From Spirochaetales bacterium (GTDB taxonomy: Bacteria; Spirochaetota; Spirochaetia; SZUA-6): DNA of 64,000 nt. A program made the position numbers and the translations under genes. The DNA is taken from assembly GCA_027021365.1 (NCBI GenBank), contig JALUUM010000009.1, positions 1-64,000 on the forward strand, in the 5' to 3' direction. Below, piece by piece: positions 8,510 through 17,560 of the stretch. The notes under the pieces were generated by a model. The model was not told the DNA's origin, searched no databases, and saw nothing but the letters and a program-made list of their open reading frames with translations. Numbering within the stretch: position 1 is the stretch's first letter; every line of letters starts with the position of its first letter.

Positions 8510-9235
8510 TTACTCACTCTCCCATAAGAATTTTTTCTGCATCACCACAAGGTGCCTTTCTGCCTCGAGGAATGGGACTCTTACCTTATAGACCTCGATG
8601 TGCCTGAAAATACCCGTTAACATGGCAATCTCACTGGCAACCCTTGAAAGCCTTCCCTTGTATAGAATGATGCTTCCACTCCTATTCAGTAGCCGGATCA
8701 TCCTTCCTATTAGCAATCTCATATCCGATGCCCTGCCTTCGGAGAATGCCCGGGTCGTTATGATATCGAATCCTGACTGCGGCCTTTCAAACCTTTTCAG
8801 GTCCTCCTCCACTACGGTCACGTTATTCAACCCCAGGCGAATGGATACGTTTTCAAGGAAAACGGCACGCCTTCCGGAACGTTCAAGCAGGGTAAACCTG
8901 ACTTTTCCGTAAGCGGATTTCGTATTGCCAAAGGCTATCGCAAGGGGAATACCGGGAAACCCGGCTCCCGAGCCGACGTCGAGAACATCAATCCCACCGC
9001 TACTGTCTTCCCCTGTTACGCTTGCCACCATGCTCATGAAGAAGTTGAAACCGGAAAGTGAATCGAGGAGATGCCTAACAACGAGTTCTCTTCCGCCTGC
9101 CCCAACGAGGTTGAAGTGCCTGTTCCATTTTTCAAGCTCTTCGAGGTAAATTGTGAGCATCTCTGCCATGGAAGGGTCTGCTCTCAAACCCAGCTCGATC
9201 AAGCCGGATCTGATGGTTTCTCCGGTTGTCTTCAT
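8510..9235 (-). CDS. rsmG: 16S rRNA (guanine527-N7)-methyltransferase RsmG (GidB)
   Basis: 241-aa class I SAM methyltransferase. It methylates N7 of G527 in 16S rRNA. The SAM-binding loop is [16 protein letters not shown]; the N-terminal [20 protein letters not shown] is the typical RsmG opening; later ITTRAFS is the conserved catalytic-region motif. The start overlaps the mnmG stop by four bases (ATGA), giving translational coupling. The mnmE-mnmG-rsmG order is the classical arrangement often found close to the replication origin, but no dnaA, parA/parB or DnaA-box cluster is visible here. Confidence 0.95.
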   Translation of the reverse strand: MKTTGETIRSGLIELGLRADPSMAEMLTIYLEELEKWNRHFNLVGAGGRELVVRHLLDSLSGFNFFMSMVASVTGEDSSGGIDVLDVGSGAGFPGIPLAIAFGNTKSAYGKVRFTLLERSGRRAVFLENVSIRLGLNNVTVVEEDLKRFERPQSGFDIITTRAFSEGRASDMRLLIGRMIRLLNRSGSIILYKGRLSRVASEIAMLTGIFRHIEVYKVRVPFLEAERHLVVMQKKFLWESE

Positions 9236-11076
9236 GCGCCCCTCTTCAAGTGAACCAGGAGTACCGCTATATCGGAAGACCTAACACCCTGTATTCTCGA
9301 TGCCTGCCCCAGTGATACGGGCCTTACACGCTTCAGCTTTTCTCTCGCTTCCTTAGAGAGGCCCACAGCAGAGTCGTAGTCGAAATTCTCGGGAATCCTC
9401 CTGTTTTCCATCCGAAGGAATCTATCCACCTGCTCCTGCTGCCTCTTGAGGTACCCCTCGTATTTCACGTCGAGCTCCACCCGCCTTAGGTACTCCTGCT
9501 TTTTGGCAGCAAGTTCCTCCTCCAGCAGGGCAAGGTCACTAATCTTGATATTCGGGTCCTTCAGAGCCTGCTCGAAGCTCTTTCCGAGATGTATGCCGAT
9601 AGATACGAGTCGAGTGGTATCCCTCTCTGCTACCCTTCTCTTCTTAAGGAGTTCCCTTATCTCGCCAATGCTCTTCATCTTTTCAAGGAATTTCTCGTAG
9701 CTTTCCCTGCCATGGAGACCTGCCCTGTATCCCTTTTCAAAAAGCCTCTCATCCGCCGTATCATGCCTTAAGGCCAGCCTGTACTCGGCACGGGAGGTAA
9801 AGAGCCTGTAGGGCTCCTCGGTACCAAGGGTAACCAGGTCGTCTATCAGAACGCCGATGTATGCATCCACCCTGGAGAGAACGAGCGGCTCTCTTCCCTG
9901 CAGAAAGAGTCCGGCATTTATCCCGGCCATCAGCCCCTGAGCTGCCGCTTCCTCGTAACCCGAGGTCCCGTTTGTCTGGCCGGCAATGAAGAGGCCCTTT
10001 ATCCTCTTCGTTTCCAGGCTGGGATAAAGCTGTGTCGGGTTTAAATAATCGTATTCAACCGCATATCCCGGTCGTGTTATCACTATCCTTTCGAAACCGG
10101 GAACGGTCTTTAAGAATTTCTCCTGCACGTCTTCTGGCAGGGATGAAGATATCCCGTTTAAGTACACCTCCTCCGTGCTTAAGCCCTCCGGTTCCACGAA
10201 TATCTGATGCCTCTCCCTGTCGGGAAACCTTACCACCTTGTCCTCTATCGAGGGACAGTAACGTGGCCCGACTCCCACAATCTTCCCGGAGTAAAGGGGA
10301 GATTTGTCCATGTTATCCCTTATGATCCTGTGCGTCTCGGGAGTCGTGAAGGTGATGTAACAGGAAACATTTGGCCTTTCCACCCTCTCGTTCGAAAATG
10401 AAAAGGGAAACACCTCCCTGTCTCCCGGTTGTTCCTCCATCTTTCCGAAGTCCAGGGAAGAACGCAGGGCGCGTGCAGGTGTACCCGTCTTTAGCCTTCC
10501 CACCTCGAAGCCCATCCTCCTCAAGCTCTTGCCAAGGCCTACCGCTGCAGGCTCCCCCAGCCTCCCCGAGGAGGTGCTATACTCCCCGATAAATATCTTT
10601 CCCTCCATGAATGTTCCCGTTGTAAGAACCACGACCCTTGAATGGAAACGTTTTCCCCTTTCGGTAATGACACCCCTAATCTCTCTTCCCGGGGTATCGA
10701 GAATGAAGTCGGTCACCGTATCCTGAAAGAGGTAGAGTGATTCTTGCCGCTCCAGCGTCCACTTGGCAAGCAGGGAATATGCCGCCTTGTCCGCCTGAGC
10801 ACGGTAGGCCTGCACTGCGGGGCCCTTGCTCTTATTCAGGATTCGGAACTGTATCATGGTGGCATCTATCAATCTTGCCATTTCTCCCCCGAGTGCATCC
10901 ACCTCCCTAACGAGGTTTCCCTTGGCAAGCCCGCCAATCGCGGGGTTGCAGGACATCTTGCCAATGACATCGAGGTTCTGGGTTATAAAGAGCGTCTCGA
11001 AACCCATTCTTGAAAGGGCAAGAGCCGCCTCTATCCCGGCATGTCCGCCGCCTATTACTATTGCATCGAAATCCAT
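9232..11076 (-). CDS. mnmG: tRNA uridine-34 5-carboxymethylaminomethyl synthesis enzyme MnmG (GidA)
   Basis: 614-aa FAD-dependent enzyme that with MnmE forms the cmnm5U34 modification at the tRNA wobble position. FAD-binding [10 protein letters not shown] is at residues 9-18; [20 protein letters not shown] and [19 protein letters not shown] are diagnostic for the family; the C-terminus ends with the helical MnmE/tRNA-binding domain ([13 protein letters not shown]). Length is close to the usual 620-630 aa. It sits between mnmE (12-bp gap) and rsmG (overlap), in one operon. Confidence 0.97.
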   Translation of the reverse strand: MDFDAIVIGGGHAGIEAALALSRMGFETLFITQNLDVIGKMSCNPAIGGLAKGNLVREVDALGGEMARLIDATMIQFRILNKSKGPAVQAYRAQADKAAYSLLAKWTLERQESLYLFQDTVTDFILDTPGREIRGVITERGKRFHSRVVVLTTGTFMEGKIFIGEYSTSSGRLGEPAAVGLGKSLRRMGFEVGRLKTGTPARALRSSLDFGKMEEQPGDREVFPFSFSNERVERPNVSCYITFTTPETHRIIRDNMDKSPLYSGKIVGVGPRYCPSIEDKVVRFPDRERHQIFVEPEGLSTEEVYLNGISSSLPEDVQEKFLKTVPGFERIVITRPGYAVEYDYLNPTQLYPSLETKRIKGLFIAGQTNGTSGYEEAAAQGLMAGINAGLFLQGREPLVLSRVDAYIGVLIDDLVTLGTEEPYRLFTSRAEYRLALRHDTADERLFEKGYRAGLHGRESYEKFLEKMKSIGEIRELLKKRRVAERDTTRLVSIGIHLGKSFEQALKDPNIKISDLALLEEELAAKKQEYLRRVELDVKYEGYLKRQQEQVDRFLRMENRRIPENFDYDSAVGLSKEAREKLKRVRPVSLGQASRIQGVRSSDIAVLLVHLKRGA

Positions 11077-11088
11077 CTCTGTAAAACT

Positions 11089-12528
11089 CTACTTTCCCAC
11101 ACAGAATCTTGAAAATATACTATTCAATATTTCTCCCGTTGTCACCTCGCCTGTAATCTCACCAAGGCACCCAAGAGCTTCGTTAAGTTCCACCGCTGCC
11201 ACATCGAGAGGCTGCCCCTCTTTCAGGGCATTGCCAAAGGCCTCGACCGCCCTGCAGGCACCATCGAGGAGTTCCTTCTGACGCAGCGAATCGATTACGG
11301 GCTCTCCCCTCTTCACGGAAACGCCTGCAAGCACCCGGTTTTCTATCTCTTCTACGAGCTTTTCAAAACCCTCACCCGTTACGGCGCTTATGGGAATAAA
11401 ACCTTCCGGAGGATTCTCGCCCGGTTGGAGGAGGTCGCTCTTGTTCCATACGGGAATTACTCTCTCTTCGATTCCTCTCCGGTGGAGGAAACCCTGGTCT
11501 TCTTTACTCAAGCCCTCCTGGCCGTCTACGAGGTAAACAATCAGGTCGGCTTCCCTTATCATTCTGTCACTTCTTCGGACACCCTCCATTTCCAGCGGGT
11601 CATCGCTCCTTCTAAGCCCTGCGGTATCGAAGAGCCTGACCGGTATGCCGGATATCGTTACGTTTCCCTCTATGTAATCGCGTGTGGTACCGTGTATCTC
11701 CGAAACGATGGCCCTCTCCTCCCGGAGGAAGAGGTTGAAGAGGGTGGACTTGCCGGCATTGGTTCCGCCTGCGAGGACAATCGTTATACCTTCCTGGTAG
11801 AGCTTTCCCGTTCTGTAACTCTTTCTCAAAAGATCCAGTTTCTCACGAACCCTTGAAGCGTCATCCAAGAGCTCTTTCTCTATCACTTCCGGCTCTTCAT
11901 CGATATCGTCCTCGGCATAGTCCAACTGCAACTCAACCGAGGCTGCCATCCTCTTGAGGATACCCTTAACCTCATTTATCCTCTCCTCTATGCTGCCGGA
12001 AAGCCGTTGAAAGGCAAGCTCTCTTGCTGTATCTGTCTTTGCCCTTATAAGTTCATTAACAGCTTCTGCCCTTGTAAGGTCCAGTTTGCCATTCAGGAAA
12101 GCTCTCATGGTAAACTCGCCCGGGCTTGCACTTCTGAATCCTCTCTTAAGGAGAAGATCGAGAATCCTCTTTATAATGGGAAGCCCGCCATGGCAGTATA
12201 TTTCTGCAGCATCCTCCCCCGTATAGCTCTTGGGAGCTTTGAAAATGGCAATCATAACCTCATCTATGATTTCCCTCTTTTCGCTCTCGCCCTTGAAATC
12301 CGGATCATAAATGTATCCGTGAATCAAGGAGTATCCCCTTGCTTTTGACAGTTTCGTGTCTTTACTATCTTTCTTCTCTTTGCCGCCACCCGAAGTAAAT
12401 AGCTCATCGAGTATTTCCAGTACACCCCTGCCCGATGTCCTTATTACGGCTATTGCACTCTCTCCCCAGGGAGTTGCCAGTGCTGCTATAGGCTCTTCGA
12501 TATCATATTTATCATAGTCACCCTTCAT
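11089..12528 (-). CDS. mnmE: tRNA modification GTPase MnmE (TrmE/ThdF)
   Basis: 479-aa three-domain GTPase, partner of MnmG. It has an N-terminal formyl-THF-binding domain (IAALATPWGESAIAVIRTSG), a helical domain interrupted by the G domain with P-loop GGTNAGKSTLFNLF, GTTRD, DTAGLR and NKSD motifs, and the hallmark C-terminal FCVGK, whose Cys is required for catalysis. The start at 12528 (MKGDYDKYDIEEPI) is preferred over a start 26 codons upstream because the family begins right before the THF domain and AAGGA precedes this ATG. First gene of the operon; divergent from the coiled-coil gene. Confidence 0.95.
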   Translation of the reverse strand: MKGDYDKYDIEEPIAALATPWGESAIAVIRTSGRGVLEILDELFTSGGGKEKKDSKDTKLSKARGYSLIHGYIYDPDFKGESEKREIIDEVMIAIFKAPKSYTGEDAAEIYCHGGLPIIKRILDLLLKRGFRSASPGEFTMRAFLNGKLDLTRAEAVNELIRAKTDTARELAFQRLSGSIEERINEVKGILKRMAASVELQLDYAEDDIDEEPEVIEKELLDDASRVREKLDLLRKSYRTGKLYQEGITIVLAGGTNAGKSTLFNLFLREERAIVSEIHGTTRDYIEGNVTISGIPVRLFDTAGLRRSDDPLEMEGVRRSDRMIREADLIVYLVDGQEGLSKEDQGFLHRRGIEERVIPVWNKSDLLQPGENPPEGFIPISAVTGEGFEKLVEEIENRVLAGVSVKRGEPVIDSLRQKELLDGACRAVEAFGNALKEGQPLDVAAVELNEALGCLGEITGEVTTGEILNSIFSRFCVGK

Positions 12529-12614
12529 TTTCCGTATTCCTTGTCTGGTTTCCTCTTCTGCATCTTTTTGATGCAATATTATCACTTCAGTTGTTAAAAT
12601 ACTCAATATGGTAA

Positions 12615-12643
12615 TTGAAACAAAGATGAAATATAAGTATTCT
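12615..12643 (+). promoter_or_regulatory. Candidate leaderless promoter of the coiled-coil gene
   Basis: TTGAAA (12615-12620), 17-bp spacer, TATTCT (12638-12643), nine bases to the ATG at 12653. No Shine-Dalgarno sequence precedes the ATG, so the mRNA would have almost no leader. Confidence 0.4.
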
Positions 12644-12652
12644 CCTTAAACT

Positions 12653-13108
12653 ATGAGTGATACAAATTTCACCGGGATGGATCCCAAGAGTGCTAGAGAG
12701 TATCTATACAACTATCTCGTCTCCCTCAAAAGGGAAGAGCGGGCGATGGAAGAGCTTTCAAGAGAACTCGAAAAATGGAAGAGCCGGGTAGAGCTCGCAG
12801 TTTCAAAGGGAGATGAAGAACTTGCAGGGAAAGCCAGGGAAAGGGTTGTCGAAATAGAGGAAAGGTTATCTCGAATGAAGGCCGATACAGAGGAAATGAG
12901 GCTGAAAGCTTCTGTGATGAAGGATAATTTGAGAATGCTCTACCACAATACCGAGCCGTCCGTAGATGCGGAGAAACTTCTGGCAGAGATGGAACTTATC
13001 GTTGGCAAGAAGGACAGCCTATCCGATGAGATAAAGAAGATGGAGGCGGATGACATTCTTAAGAAATTGAAAGAGAAGTACGGTGAGGGGAACAAAAAAG
13101 AGCAATGA
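12653..13108 (+). CDS. Coiled-coil protein of unknown function
   Basis: 151-aa highly charged, almost entirely helical protein. Heptad-like runs extend from about residue 25 to 80 (REERAMEELSRELEKWKSRV, then ERVVEIEERLSRMKADTEEM) and again at 105-145. There is no signal peptide or membrane segment. General resemblance to PspA-like or chromosome-partition coiled coils, but no family can be named. It overlaps the start of the glycerophosphodiesterase gene by four bases (ATGA), so the two are co-translated. No ribosome site precedes the ATG. Confidence 0.7.
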   Translation: MSDTNFTGMDPKSAREYLYNYLVSLKREERAMEELSRELEKWKSRVELAVSKGDEELAGKARERVVEIEERLSRMKADTEEMRLKASVMKDNLRMLYHNTEPSVDAEKLLAEMELIVGKKDSLSDEIKKMEADDILKKLKEKYGEGNKKEQ

Positions 13109-13887
13109 GGGAAAGCTGGGAGACTTTTTACAGAAGCTTTACATGGGAGAGGAGGATTACCGTATTCGGACACAGGGGAGTATCCTCCGAGGCTCCCGAA
13201 AACACGCTTGCTTCATTCAGTAAGCTACTGGACTACGGGATACCCGGCGTTGAACTCGACGTAATGCTATGCGCAACCGGTGAGATCGTTGTTTCACATG
13301 ACAGCAACCTTAGAAAGGTAACAGGTATAGACCGTGAAATCGAAGATACTCCGCTTGAAGAATTAAGGGAGTACGATATAGGTTCATGGTTTTCAGGGGA
13401 TTTCAAGGGGGAGAGGATACCACTCTTCGATGAAGTGCTGGAACTCCTTGGCAACAAGGTATACTACAATGTGGAAACAAAGACGGAAACTACAAAGACA
13501 GGAATACTGGAAGAGAAGGTTATAACAACGATAAAAAGACACGGCCTTGAAAAAAAATGTATTCTATCATCCTTCAATCCCCTCTCGCTCAGAAAGATTC
13601 ATCAGATGGATCCTGACATCCCAATTTCCCTTATATATTCAAGGAGTAAGAGACTTCCATTTTACCTTCGCCATGGTGAAGGAAGGTTATTCACAAAAAA
13701 CCTTTTTATACAGCCTTACTATAAGCTATTGAATCCATTTACAGTATTTCTTCACAAGAAAATCTTTGGCAACCCTATAATAGCATGGACCATCGATTCA
13801 TCGGAGGAAGCAAAAAAAGTTGCCCGCCTTGGTGTGGCGGGCATTATATCCAATAATCCTACAGAGATAATTGCTGCACTAATGTAA
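13105..13887 (+). CDS. Glycerophosphodiester phosphodiesterase
   Basis: 260-aa GDPD TIM-barrel enzyme that hydrolyses glycerophosphodiesters to sn-glycerol 3-phosphate and an alcohol. Catalytic region FGHRGVSSEAPENTLASF and metal-binding VELDVMLCATGEIVVSHD are intact near residues 17-70; the C-terminal WTIDSSEEAKKVARLGVAGI is the family's last barrel strand. No signal peptide, so it is cytoplasmic. Coupled to the upstream coiled-coil gene, and convergent with the LPP20-type lipoprotein gene with only two bases between stops. Confidence 0.92.
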   Translation: MRESWETFYRSFTWERRITVFGHRGVSSEAPENTLASFSKLLDYGIPGVELDVMLCATGEIVVSHDSNLRKVTGIDREIEDTPLEELREYDIGSWFSGDFKGERIPLFDEVLELLGNKVYYNVETKTETTKTGILEEKVITTIKRHGLEKKCILSSFNPLSLRKIHQMDPDIPISLIYSRSKRLPFYLRHGEGRLFTKNLFIQPYYKLLNPFTVFLHKKIFGNPIIAWTIDSSEEAKKVARLGVAGIISNNPTEIIAALM

Positions 13888-13889
13888 CC

Positions 13890-15416
13890 TCATTGCAGCT
13901 TCCGGGCTATTTCTTTCCCCATATCTTCTCCCAGCTTGTGAAATGCAGTGACAAGTGCGGTGGAGACCTTGTTTCCTATTGCGCTCTTTGTCCTCTTGAC
14001 ACTCAGGAGAATTTCACCGTCAGAAAGGTTTACCACCTTGACATTACCGGTAACCTTTACCACTGTAACATCCTTGTCCTGTTCATAGCCCGATATCTTT
14101 GCATAGCCATATATCACTCTCTCTATGTTCTTGAGTTTTCCCTTTTCTGCAAGTTTGGAAAAGATGTCCAGTACCTCGCTATTACTCTTTCCAATGAGCT
14201 CTCCCCTTTCGAGGGGAAGCGAGGATACCTTGAATCCCTCTCCTGAAAGTATATCGAGCAAACCGTTTTCCGTCTCATTCTGTTCTATCAACTTACCCGA
14301 TGCATCAGTATCCGCAATACTGATACCCATGGGAATCTTTCTCGCCATCGACTTCGTCGTAACGGTAAAAACAACCTTCTTGGAGAGCGCAGCCTCTTCC
14401 AGTCCGTCAACCAGGCCCTGGTATTTTGCAGGAACACCAGTCAGATTTTCGAGGTACTGGGAAAGATCCAGATACATGGTAACCTTCTCACTCCCTATAA
14501 AGGTCGGAATAGGGTGGTTGAATGTCACTACTCCGTTCTCATCGCTCTTCAAGGAGAGACTTTTAATTCGCTTTCTTCCCGTTCTCGTGACCTCTGTATA
14601 GGATACCCTTACCAAAACATTGGCGATTCCTCTGTCCTCGGCAGTTGCACCGGCAACGACCTTTGCCTTTATCGGCTCGGGGAGAGGTTTCCCCACGTAT
14701 CCCTCTATATTGTCATTCAACTTCACAAGGTTCAAGCGTGCGATAACTTCCTTTGCACTGTTGATATTTCTCTCGAATTTCACATCCGCATTTTCAATAT
14801 CCGATTTGAAAGCAGCCGATGAGGCCTCTATATACTTCACCGCCGCCTCGAAGTATTTCCCCTCAGTTTCAAGTTCCTTTGCCTCCCTTTCTGGCCCGCT
14901 AACCGCTTCCACCTTTTCCTTGAAGAGTTCTTCCAGCCTCTTCTTCTCTTTAAGAAGATCATTCCTGTTGTACCGTACGAGGAGGTAAACGGTAACGGCC
15001 TCTCCCCTTCTCTCGATCCACCTGTCTGCAACCTCAAGTCCCGAGACCCTTCCGGAAGAGGTGGACTTAAGCTGCTGCACGACATCGGCCTGAAAGGAAT
15101 CGAGCGATCCCTTAGCCGTTGCTGTTGTCTCCGAGGTTATCTTTACCCCCAGATACTTCATTATCTCATCGATCACGACACCTCTGGCAATCTCCTCTCC
15201 CTTAGCCAGGTCTCCTGACTTGCTTGAGCCCGAGCCTGTAAAATAGAAGTATTCATCATCGCTCATTGGCGGATTGAATACCCAGTCGGGCGGGGCCTCT
15301 GCCTTCCTGGCGGCTGGCTTGGTGGCACAACCAAAAAACCCGCCCATAATGAGTATTGCCAGAATCGAAACAGTAAGCATAACAGCTAATCTGGACTTTA
15401 AGTCATCTCTCTTCAT
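13890..15416 (-). CDS. LPP20-like lipoprotein, 508 aa
   Basis: Exported lipoprotein: signal peptide with lipobox GGFFGCATKP (Cys about residue 30). The N-terminal domain PPDWVFNPPMSDDEYFYFTG followed by ARGVVIDEIMKYLGVKI resembles LPP20/FlgP-type domains. A helical mid-section (residues about 150-220) is followed by a beta-sandwich-like region (IANVLVRVSYTEV and similar) and a C-terminal CsgG-like alpha/beta domain ending ALVTAFHKLGEDMGKEIARK. GGAGA precedes the ATG. It is the last gene of a minus-strand set of exported proteins. Likely periplasmic face of the outer membrane; role unknown. Confidence 0.75.
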   Translation of the reverse strand: MKRDDLKSRLAVMLTVSILAILIMGGFFGCATKPAARKAEAPPDWVFNPPMSDDEYFYFTGSGSSKSGDLAKGEEIARGVVIDEIMKYLGVKITSETTATAKGSLDSFQADVVQQLKSTSSGRVSGLEVADRWIERRGEAVTVYLLVRYNRNDLLKEKKRLEELFKEKVEAVSGPEREAKELETEGKYFEAAVKYIEASSAAFKSDIENADVKFERNINSAKEVIARLNLVKLNDNIEGYVGKPLPEPIKAKVVAGATAEDRGIANVLVRVSYTEVTRTGRKRIKSLSLKSDENGVVTFNHPIPTFIGSEKVTMYLDLSQYLENLTGVPAKYQGLVDGLEEAALSKKVVFTVTTKSMARKIPMGISIADTDASGKLIEQNETENGLLDILSGEGFKVSSLPLERGELIGKSNSEVLDIFSKLAEKGKLKNIERVIYGYAKISGYEQDKDVTVVKVTGNVKVVNLSDGEILLSVKRTKSAIGNKVSTALVTAFHKLGEDMGKEIARKLQ

Positions 15417-15468
15417 CGAGGTCTCTCCATATATTGAAAATCGAGGAAAATCCCGCTGGAATTCGGGC

Positions 15469-16104
15469 TTATAGCTTTTCCGATTCTATAGCCTTTTTCA
15501 CCCTTTCCCTTGCAGTTTTCTCATCCTCGCTCTTCGGCTTTATTCTCTTGTCAGCCTCTTCCAGCGCCCTCCTTATCGCACTATCTATCTGTTCCTTTGG
15601 CACATAGTAGAGGAGATAGTACTCATAAACCTCTTCCACGGAACCATCGGCACCGACCTTTCTGATCTGCCACCAGTACGAGGCCTTCTTTCTTGCTCCC
15701 GAAAACTGAGCCTTGGATATGCTCTTCACAACCTCTTCCATGTAGGTTTCCAGCTTGTCCTTGTCGCCCGCTGCGGCACCTACGAACTTATCCTTCACCT
15801 TTGTAGAAACAACTCGGGCAATCTCGGAAGCCGCAACGAACCCGCGTGTCCACAGTTTGAGCCCGTCCAGGTCTTTGCCAGACTGCTGAAACTTGAAAAC
15901 GTAGTAATCCTTTACGTTGCTCGCTAATTCTTCTTCATCCTGGAAAACCCAGTCTGGCGTCTCTCTTGCACCATGGTACTGGTCGTCAATGATTTCAGGT
16001 TTTGCCTCCTGAATCATCTCCGGCTTTTCAACCTTTGGCCCCCCCATACAGGAAGCTAACAGGATAACCGGAATTAAAATCACAATCAATGCTACTCTCT
16101 TCAT
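15469..16104 (-). CDS. LPP20-type lipoprotein, 211 aa
   Basis: Lipoprotein with signal peptide MKRVALIVILIPVILLASC (lipobox LLASC, Cys19). The mature part has ETPDWVFQDEEEL and FVAASEIARVVSTKVKDKFV, the paired DWV and alternating-helix pattern of LPP20-like domains, and a C-terminal charged helix. AAGGAGAGGAG lies directly before the ATG. It sits 52 bp upstream of the 508-aa LPP20-like gene and follows the 437-aa lipoprotein gene after 81 bp, so all probably belong to one envelope complex. Function unknown. Confidence 0.75.
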   Translation of the reverse strand: MKRVALIVILIPVILLASCMGGPKVEKPEMIQEAKPEIIDDQYHGARETPDWVFQDEEELASNVKDYYVFKFQQSGKDLDGLKLWTRGFVAASEIARVVSTKVKDKFVGAAAGDKDKLETYMEEVVKSISKAQFSGARKKASYWWQIRKVGADGSVEEVYEYYLLYYVPKEQIDSAIRRALEEADKRIKPKSEDEKTARERVKKAIESEKL

Positions 16105-16185
16105 CTCTCCTCTCCTTACAAGTAATTTTTGTCATTCAAGATCACAATGGCAACACAATGGCATCGCAATCGAATCTACCGGCAT

Positions 16186-17499
16186 CTACAGGCCAGAATC
16201 GAAGGTCACACTCTTTCCCCTCAAAAGCACCTGCTCCATGTTTTCGAGCCCCGGTATCTTTTCCGCCACGTCATAAATGATATCCACCAGGTCCTCTATA
16301 TACCCAATATAATACACCCTGTACTTCGTTTCTTCAGCACTCTGTGAAATAGTTCTGACACTTTTTACCCGTGCTTTCAGTTTTCTCCTGAAAGTGCTCA
16401 TCAGCCTGGAATCGGGTGTATTCTCTATTATCACTTCGTAGGGAATTCCATTCTGCAACGCCTTGGCCATGTACGCCTTTGCCTGGTTTATCGCAATGGG
16501 CATCGCCTTGTAAACACTGGTCTGGATTGCATTTATCCTTGCAGCCCTCTCCGATGCCGTACTGAAGGTTTTGGGACTGTTCCACGGCACCGATCCAAGC
16601 AACCTTCCCGTAGAAGCCTCGAATACCTTAAGGGTAATGCTGGCCTGCCCGTAGTACTTTCCACCCCTGCTCTCCCCGCTGGTAATCCCGTCGATTTCAA
16701 TATACACATCCGCATTTAGTTTCTGGGCTATCCACTGTATCATTGATATCGACTCACCCGTCTCCTCCTCGTACACCTTTCTCTGGTCCTTCTTAAGCTC
16801 GAGAACCTGGTTCAGGTCCACAGCCTCCAGTGAATGGGAGGCAAGGTACTCATTTGCAATTCCCACTGCCGCCTTCATGTAAAAGGGATCCTCTTTCGAT
16901 TTCTCGTTGAAGTAAACCATGTAGGTCATATTGTTTACGTACTTCTCGATTATCCTTCTCTCTTCAGGAGTGACCTTTTCGGCAGGTGGCGGACTGATTT
17001 TTGCCGCTCCGGCCGCAGTCTCTCTCTGGGACTGCTCTCCAGCCGTTTCGGTTTTCTTTTCTCCCGTTACAGGTTCCCCGCCGAGAATGCCATTGGCTTT
17101 CAGGGTGCTCCTCACAGCATCCAGGTTTACGGCAACTTCGCACTCTATTACATAGTCACCGCCTATCTTGTCCTTCCTGGTAGTCCTGTATGTATCGGTA
17201 TATATGAAAGCATTGGGATTACTCGAATTGTACAGCACCTCATCTAGACGCTCCCTGTTGGCCTGTTCGTTTGCAACACCTATCATCTCTATCACGGCCT
17301 TGCGCACCGCATCCATCTTTGCCATGCTTATCGCTTCTATGAGCGAAGAACTCTTTCCGCTTCCCTGATATACCTTGGCCGCAGGTGCTTTCTTCTCCGC
17401 CGGTTTGGCCTCCTCAGTGATGCTTACAGAGGCCGTCATACAGGAAAAGAGCAATATACTGAAGGCCAGTAAGCTTATCATGAACACTATCTTTTTCAT
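16186..17499 (-). CDS. Exported lipoprotein, 437 aa, FlgP/DUF6175-like
   Basis: Lipoprotein with lipobox LLFSCMTAS (Cys20). Residues about 40-130 (YQGSGKSSSLIEAISMAKMD, then AVRKAVIEMIG) match the alternating pattern of LPP20/FlgP domains; a Pro/Glu linker (150-180) leads to a second alpha/beta domain with KLNADVYIEIDGI and KVFEASTGRLLGS, similar to CsgG or DUF6175 proteins. The start at 17499 is fixed by AAGGAGG and the signal peptide. Second gene of the exported-protein set. Exact role unknown. Confidence 0.72.
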   Translation of the reverse strand: MKKIVFMISLLAFSILLFSCMTASVSITEEAKPAEKKAPAAKVYQGSGKSSSLIEAISMAKMDAVRKAVIEMIGVANEQANRERLDEVLYNSSNPNAFIYTDTYRTTRKDKIGGDYVIECEVAVNLDAVRSTLKANGILGGEPVTGEKKTETAGEQSQRETAAGAAKISPPPAEKVTPEERRIIEKYVNNMTYMVYFNEKSKEDPFYMKAAVGIANEYLASHSLEAVDLNQVLELKKDQRKVYEEETGESISMIQWIAQKLNADVYIEIDGITSGESRGGKYYGQASITLKVFEASTGRLLGSVPWNSPKTFSTASERAARINAIQTSVYKAMPIAINQAKAYMAKALQNGIPYEVIIENTPDSRLMSTFRRKLKARVKSVRTISQSAEETKYRVYYIGYIEDLVDIIYDVAEKIPGLENMEQVLLRGKSVTFDSGL

Positions 17500-17560
17500 T
17501 GGAACCTCCTTGAACAAGCTCCACGGTAGATGCCGACGGTTATTGGCATCCAAACTTATT

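Noticed and set aside
8510..12528. Replication origin near mnmE-mnmG-rsmG
   Set aside because: The gene order often lies near oriC, but no dnaA, dnaN, parAB or DnaA-box cluster is visible.
13822..13842. Perfect seven-bp hairpin GCCCGCC/GGCGGGC near the end of the glycerophosphodiesterase gene
   Set aside because: It lies inside the coding frame (VARLGVAG) and no T-run follows, so it is not a terminator.
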